Source of the DNA: Sulfuricurvum sp.
Lineage (GTDB): Bacteria > Campylobacterota > Campylobacteria > Campylobacterales > Sulfurimonadaceae
Direction of reading: 5' to 3'
Assembly (NCBI GenBank): GCA_022729835.1
Contig: DZBC01000096.1
Span: 1 to 7,999, forward strand
DNA: 7,999 nt
Of this stretch, positions 4,369-7,999 are shown piece by piece. The notes beneath the pieces were generated by a model. It searched no databases, was not told the origin of the DNA, and saw only the letters and a program-made list of their open reading frames with translations. A program made the position numbers and the translations under genes. How positions within the stretch are numbered: the stretch's first letter is position 1; each line of letters begins with the position of its first letter.

Positions 4369-5841
4369 ATGCAAATCAGCGCCAAAATCCTCTTTTACAA
4401 CCCAAACGACGGCAAAGGCATCGTGATCACGCCGCAGCGTGAGAAGTATGATTTTGTGATCTCGCAGTGGGATGATTTCGAACAGTTGCCCAAGAGTGGC
4501 ATGGAGGTCTCCTGCATCCTTTCTGATGGCGCTATTACATCGCTGGCTCCACCGCAAAGCGGCGTGCTCGTCTCCGTCGCAGAACCGATCAATTCGCTGC
4601 CGCTGTGGGAAAAAGGGCGTCGAAAGATCGATAAAATTCGGCTCTCGAGCAGCGTCAAGGTGTGCGTCGATCAGTACTTTGAACACATAGAAGAGGATAT
4701 CCACGAGCGCACCGGTTATCGTGACGCCAAATATCGGCTCGATTTTCTCAAAATGCGCCGTTTTCTCTTTACGATGTACAACAATCTCACAGAACTCGAT
4801 CTGCACTTTGTGACGCCCAAAATCAAAATGATGCGCGACGATCTGTTGCAGATGAGCGCGGTTTATGACGACTACAAGTCCAAAGCGACCTACCCGGAGA
4901 TCGCTTTTGAAAAGGTCTTTTTGGTGCGTCAGGAGGAGTATGTGAAGGTGCGAGAGGAGTCATCGCTCACCTTTGCCAAGCTTGTCAATTTGCGCGACAC
5001 CGAGGCTAGGGTGGCTGAAATGATCGCTGAAAAAGAGGTGGTCATCGAGCGCACACTGCGAAGCTCTCCAGTTTTTGAAGCTCTGGACGAAGAGCATAAA
5101 AAACTCAAATCGGAGTATGTCGATACGGTGCACATGATGGCGACGCTCGATGAGATATACCATCATAATCTGGAGCTGATGCTCACTTTTGAGCAGGGTT
5201 ACAAAGAGTCATTTTTTGAGATCTTTCACGCCGCTTCAAAGGCGTACCGCGAGCAAATTTTGACCATTCTTGATGCGCAGGCCTATCTGTTTGACGAGCA
5301 GCTCTGGATGCAGGCGCAAAAGTCCAAGGCGATTCAGCGCTTTTTCGAGCACTCCAATATTCAGGGTGATTTCTCCTCAAAAACCTATCTGAAGTACTAT
5401 CTCAATTCGCTTGATCCTGACAAAGTATCGACAGAGCAGCGTGAACTTTTCAAGCTTTATGACTATCTTGAGAGTATGACGCGTGAGTGTGTGGTGGCGG
5501 TGGTTGGCGATATGGATGAGGCGTTTGCGCTGAAGTCTCTGTTTGCGCAGATTTCCTTGCCGATTGAGGCTCAGGTCTATGTTGATACGGCCAAAGCCTT
5601 TGCGTGGATGCAAAAGCACCCGATCACTCTGATGCTGGTTGATGAGGCGCTGCGCGGTGTGAGTGCGGAAAGTTTCATACGTCAGGTACGCGACAAGATC
5701 GGAACGCGGGCTAAAACCGTGCTGCTGGGATCAAAACCGCCGCGTGATGCGGGAGCGTTTGATGCGCAGATGCCCAAAGGGATGCGCGCCACATTGTTTA
5801 AGGAGCGAATACAATTACTTTTGAAGGAGACGCATGAATAA
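4369..5841 (+). CDS. Unnamed three-part protein: OB/cold-shock-like N-terminus, coiled-coil middle, receiver-like C-terminus
   Basis: The chosen start gives 490 aa. An in-frame ATG at 4318 would add 17 residues but lies upstream of the promoter and inside the divergent gene. Residues 1 to about 60 (KILFYNPNDGKGIVITP, YDFVISQWDDF, LPKSGMEVSC) look like an OB/cold-shock fold, suggesting nucleic-acid binding. Residues about 80-350 are helical, with a strongly coiled-coil stretch around 185-260. Residues about 376-485 look like a response-regulator receiver: VAVVGDMDEAF with D381 in the acidic pocket, ITLMLVDEAL with D425 at the phosphoacceptor place (44 residues on, the usual spacing), and VLLGS at 451-455. 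The usual second acidic residue is G380 here, so phosphorylation is uncertain. No transmembrane segment is apparent. It overlaps dut by 8 bp, and its 3' end holds dut's ribosome binding site. I know no named homologue. Confidence 0.85.
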   Translation: MQISAKILFYNPNDGKGIVITPQREKYDFVISQWDDFEQLPKSGMEVSCILSDGAITSLAPPQSGVLVSVAEPINSLPLWEKGRRKIDKIRLSSSVKVCVDQYFEHIEEDIHERTGYRDAKYRLDFLKMRRFLFTMYNNLTELDLHFVTPKIKMMRDDLLQMSAVYDDYKSKATYPEIAFEKVFLVRQEEYVKVREESSLTFAKLVNLRDTEARVAEMIAEKEVVIERTLRSSPVFEALDEEHKKLKSEYVDTVHMMATLDEIYHHNLELMLTFEQGYKESFFEIFHAASKAYREQILTILDAQAYLFDEQLWMQAQKSKAIQRFFEHSNIQGDFSSKTYLKYYLNSLDPDKVSTEQRELFKLYDYLESMTRECVVAVVGDMDEAFALKSLFAQISLPIEAQVYVDTAKAFAWMQKHPITLMLVDEALRGVSAESFIRQVRDKIGTRAKTVLLGSKPPRDAGAFDAQMPKGMRATLFKERIQLLLKETHE

Positions 5842-6514
5842 ATTACACACAATGCTTGAGCTACAACAGCAACTCAACGACGCCACCAACGGTATCAACT
5901 GGGAGGTCGGAACGACCAAAAACGGCAAAAAGATCAACTGGAAACGTTGCATCTACATGGAGTGCGCCGAGATGATCGACTGTTTTGCGTGGAAGCACTG
6001 GAAAAACATCGAAGCAGAACCCGACTACTCCAATTTGCAGATCGAGGTGGTGGACGTGTGGCACTTCGTGATGTCACTCGCGCTTGAAACCTACAAAACC
6101 AACAAGCTAGGTTCCATCGAAACGCTTGGGGAGCAGATCGCGCAGATGCCCAATTTTGAGTTGCTGCAGGAGCCTGTTGAAGCGTATGGTGAGGAGATGC
6201 TGATCCTCATTACCGTTGAAGCGGTGATGCGTGATGCGCTGGAAATCAGAGTGAGCCTCACCAAGCTGCTCTTTGACTTTTTCGAGCTTTGCCGTCTTGC
6301 CAAGCTTGATATGGCGACGCTTTATCGCCTCTACGTCGGCAAAAATATCCTCAATCAGTTTCGCCAAGATCATGGCTACAAAGAAGGGCATTACGTCAAA
6401 ATCTGGAACGGCCTTGAAGACAATGCGGTGATGAAAGAGTTTTGGCAAAGCGACGCGCAGATGAGCCCCGAAGCGCTCTATACGGGACTAAAACGCCGTT
6501 ACGACGCTTTGTAG
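5834..6514 (+). CDS. dut: Dimeric all-alpha dUTPase
   Basis: A 226-aa cytosolic enzyme that hydrolyses dUTP to dUMP and pyrophosphate, keeping uracil out of DNA and supplying dUMP for dTTP synthesis. It belongs to the all-alpha, magnesium-dependent dimeric type found in Campylobacter rather than the trimeric beta type. The two metal-binding helices are visible: ECAEMID at 43-49 (E43, E46) followed by WKHWKN, and IEVVDVWHF at 70-78 (E71, D74). These have the EXXE and EXXD spacing of the family. Length fits Campylobacter dUTPases. AAGGAG at 5824-5829 lies 4 nt before ATG 5834, inside the preceding gene, so translation is probably coupled to it. The 3' end overlaps convergent htrB by 16 bp. Confidence 0.9.
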   Translation: MNKLHTMLELQQQLNDATNGINWEVGTTKNGKKINWKRCIYMECAEMIDCFAWKHWKNIEAEPDYSNLQIEVVDVWHFVMSLALETYKTNKLGSIETLGEQIAQMPNFELLQEPVEAYGEEMLILITVEAVMRDALEIRVSLTKLLFDFFELCRLAKLDMATLYRLYVGKNILNQFRQDHGYKEGHYVKIWNGLEDNAVMKEFWQSDAQMSPEALYTGLKRRYDAL

Positions 6515-7386
6515 AGTTTGGGGTGTTCGCTTTTGAATCGGCGGTGACACCAGAACCAAAACTTAGGTTCGCGACGGATGATGCGCTCAATGAGGTCGCT
6601 TAGCGCCTGCGTGGTTTCGTGTACGTCACGTTCAGCGTTGTCGGTGTGTGCGACCTCTAGCGGCGGCTCGAAGGTGATAACGTAGTGTTCTTCGTCTTGC
6701 GTGTCGATAAAGATCGGAATAATGAGCGCGTCGTATTTGCGGGCCAAATAGGCCGGAGCTGCGCTTTGGCGGGCTTTGCGCCCGAAAAATTCCACTTCGA
6801 TACCTTCGCGTTTGGAGGTGTTTTGGTCGATCAAAAATGAGATGCTTTCACCGTTTTTGATCGCCCGCGTCATCTGCTTGATGGCACCGTGTTTTTCGAC
6901 CATCCGCATGCCAAGCTTTGAGCGAGACTCCAGCAGATAGCGGTCAAAGTGCGGGTTGCTAAGCGCCTTGTAGGCCGCGTGGGTGGGGGTGATAAGCGCA
7001 CCCAGCGCCGTAGCACCCAGCTCCCAGTTGCCGTAATGTGCCGAAATAAAGACGATTTTGCGCCCGCTTGCAAGAGCGTTATCGACGTAGGCGCGGCCTT
7101 GAAACGTTACATGTAAGGCTAGATCGTCGCGGGTGTTGCGGCGGTTTTCCATAATCTGTAAAGCCGAGAGCATGAGATTGCGGTAGCAGTAGCGCCCGAT
7201 GCGCCGTAGCTCTGCATTGCCCACGTCACCGAGGGTGAAGTGGACGTTTTGGGCGATGACGCGGCGGTGCTTGGGATCAAAATGATAGGCCGCGTCACCC
7301 AAAAAGATGAAAAAGGCTTTGCGTATGCGTCTAGGCAAACGCATCAAGATCCACTCCAAAGCCAGATAGAGCCGAAAAAGAGTCAC
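6499..7386 (-). CDS. htrB: Lipid A biosynthesis late acyltransferase (HtrB/LpxL/WaaM type)
   Basis: A 295-aa inner-membrane-associated acyltransferase that adds a secondary acyl chain to lipid A. The N-terminus is hydrophobic and basic (LYLALEWILMRLPRRIRKAF), fitting membrane attachment. The catalytic HX4(D/E) motif is HYGNWE at 117-122 (H117, E122). Downstream lie SISFLIDQNTSKREG (DQN 187-189), VEFFGRKARQSAAPAYLA and DALIIPIF, all typical of the family, and length is normal. The start is GTG 7386-7384, overlapping the waaC stop as GTGA and indicating translational coupling. In Campylobacter jejuni waaC and htrB (waaM) are also adjacent at the edge of the LOS core locus. It ends convergent with dut, with a 16-bp overlap. 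A TTACATGTAA palindrome lies at 7107-7116. The exact fatty acid transferred is unknown. Confidence 0.93.
   Translation of the reverse strand: MTLFRLYLALEWILMRLPRRIRKAFFIFLGDAAYHFDPKHRRVIAQNVHFTLGDVGNAELRRIGRYCYRNLMLSALQIMENRRNTRDDLALHVTFQGRAYVDNALASGRKIVFISAHYGNWELGATALGALITPTHAAYKALSNPHFDRYLLESRSKLGMRMVEKHGAIKQMTRAIKNGESISFLIDQNTSKREGIEVEFFGRKARQSAAPAYLARKYDALIIPIFIDTQDEEHYVITFEPPLEVAHTDNAERDVHETTQALSDLIERIIRREPKFWFWCHRRFKSEHPKLYKAS
7107..7116. repeat. TTACATGTAA palindrome, copy 2
   Basis: An exact 10-bp palindrome inside htrB. On the coding (minus) strand it is read TTA-CAT-GTA (Leu-His-Val), the same phase as the copy in yhbP. Confidence 0.8.
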
Positions 7387-7999
7387 AGCAGCTCCAGCGC
7401 GCGGCGTACGACGGTTTCTGCTTCAATGGTTGTTATCGAGCGGTCGTGTCGGTCGATGCGCCGGACGTTTACATCGTGGCGGGCTTCAATGGCGATGTTG
7501 CGTGGCGTGAGTCCGATCATGCGTGCTGACGTGGGGCCAAAAAGGGTGATGGAGGGACGGTTCATGGCCCATGCCATGTGGGTTGGGCCGGTATCGTTAC
7601 CAATGGTGAGGTCACACGCGGCGATGAAGCTGACGAGTTCGTTCAGGCTCATTTTGGGCGCGATATGGGCGTTTGAAGAGTGTGCGGCAATCCAAAGCAC
7701 GTCGTCATACTCTTGGGGTGTGCCCCAAACCAGATGGCAAGGGTGCGGTAGCGCTTCGCACAGAGAGACGATTTTGTGGTTGGGGTAGCGTTTCGAGGGC
7801 CAAGATGCACCGATGATGATGGCGATATTGATCCCCTCAAAAAGCTTTTTCTTGAGCGCTATGACGGGGAAGAGCGGTGCTTTATCGAGCACGTCGTCGG
7901 GATTACATGTAAGGCCCAGTGCATCGGCAACGACGCGGCAGTTACGCAAGATGATGTTGGTTTCATAGGCGATGGCACTGTGCGAAGCGTAGAAATAGG
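7383..7999 (-). CDS. waaC: Lipopolysaccharide heptosyltransferase I (partial, N-terminus outside window)
   Basis: The frame runs open from the window edge (first full codon 7997-7995) to TGA 7385-7383, giving 204 C-terminal residues of a protein usually about 320-340 aa. It transfers the first L-glycero-D-manno-heptose from ADP-heptose to the Kdo of the inner core at the cytoplasmic face. The GT9 family nucleotide-sugar region is clear: INIAIIIGASWPSKRYP, then CDLTIGNDTGPTHMAWAM (NDTGPTH at 7598-7578) followed by RPSITLFGPTSARMIGL. The TTG at 7949 is only an internal codon, because homologous sequence (YETNIILRNCRVVADALG) crosses it. It is coupled to htrB by a GTGA overlap. A TTACATGTAA palindrome lies at 7903-7912. 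WaaF is a sister family, but htrB adjacency and sequence feel favour WaaC. Confidence 0.9.
   Translation of the reverse strand, partial: YFYASHSAIAYETNIILRNCRVVADALGLTCNPDDVLDKAPLFPVIALKKKLFEGINIAIIIGASWPSKRYPNHKIVSLCEALPHPCHLVWGTPQEYDDVLWIAAHSSNAHIAPKMSLNELVSFIAACDLTIGNDTGPTHMAWAMNRPSITLFGPTSARMIGLTPRNIAIEARHDVNVRRIDRHDRSITTIEAETVVRRALELL
7903..7912. repeat. TTACATGTAA palindrome, copy 3
   Basis: An exact 10-bp palindrome inside waaC. On the coding strand it is read in a different phase from the other two exact copies (CTT-ACA-TGT-AAT, Leu-Thr-Cys-Asn), so the encoded residues differ although the DNA is the same. Confidence 0.8.

Noticed and set aside
4336..4806. 156-codon minus-strand open frame
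   Set aside because: It is antisense to the OB/coiled-coil/receiver gene and covers its promoter; no family resemblance.
7240..7788. 182-codon plus-strand open frame
   Set aside because: It is antisense to the waaC-htrB junction, where both minus-strand proteins have clear family motifs; it is Ser/Arg-rich like typical shadow frames.
1..7999. CRISPR array, tRNA, rRNA, prophage or defence system
   Set aside because: No regularly spaced repeats, no tRNA-like cloverleaf and no defence, integrase or phage motif was seen on either strand.

Overview
The window looks like chromosomal DNA from a Campylobacterota (epsilonproteobacterial) organism, most likely a free-living Sulfuricurvum/Sulfurimonas-type lineage. 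This is inferred from the LOS-core gene pair waaC-htrB in the order known from Campylobacter, the dimeric all-alpha dUTPase typical of that group, compact gene packing, and small hypothetical proteins. No rRNA, tRNA or CRISPR array was seen, and the genus cannot be fixed from the sequence alone.

Layout. (1) Positions 1-1968, plus strand: the last 39 codons of an unidentified gene, then a secreted GH18 (chitinase-type) glycoside hydrolase with Ig-like and other beta-rich C-terminal modules. (2) Positions 1969-3436 are a gene graveyard on the minus strand: a decayed IS630-type transposase, fragments that may be a membrane protein gene, and a transglutaminase-like gene wrecked by several internal deletions and frame changes. 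The last one still has a good promoter and ribosome binding site. (3) Positions 3527-4177, plus strand: a small unknown gene followed by a YhbP/UPF0306 flavin-binding-type protein. (4) Positions 4161-4331, minus strand: a 56-aa four-cysteine protein, convergent with and overlapping yhbP, and divergent from the next gene. (5) Positions 4369-6514, plus strand: a 490-aa protein with an OB/cold-shock-like N-terminus, a coiled-coil-rich middle and a receiver-like C-terminus, overlapping the start of a dUTPase gene. (6) Positions 6499-7999, minus strand: htrB (lipid A acyltransferase) and most of waaC (heptosyltransferase I), overlapping by GTGA and forming the start of an LOS core operon.

Two patterns cut across the genes. 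First, the 10-bp palindrome TTACATGTAA occurs three times exactly and three more times with one mismatch, in genes on both strands and in different codon phases, which points to selection on the DNA rather than on the protein. Second, the divergent gene pair at 4331/4369 has -10 boxes ending exactly 7 nt before each ATG, with no convincing Shine-Dalgarno on the plus side and only a weak one on the minus side, which suggests leaderless mRNAs. The gene at 3527 may share this layout. Both convergent gene pairs overlap tail to tail by 16-17 bp. The accessory-looking part is 1-3436; the rest looks like core genome.
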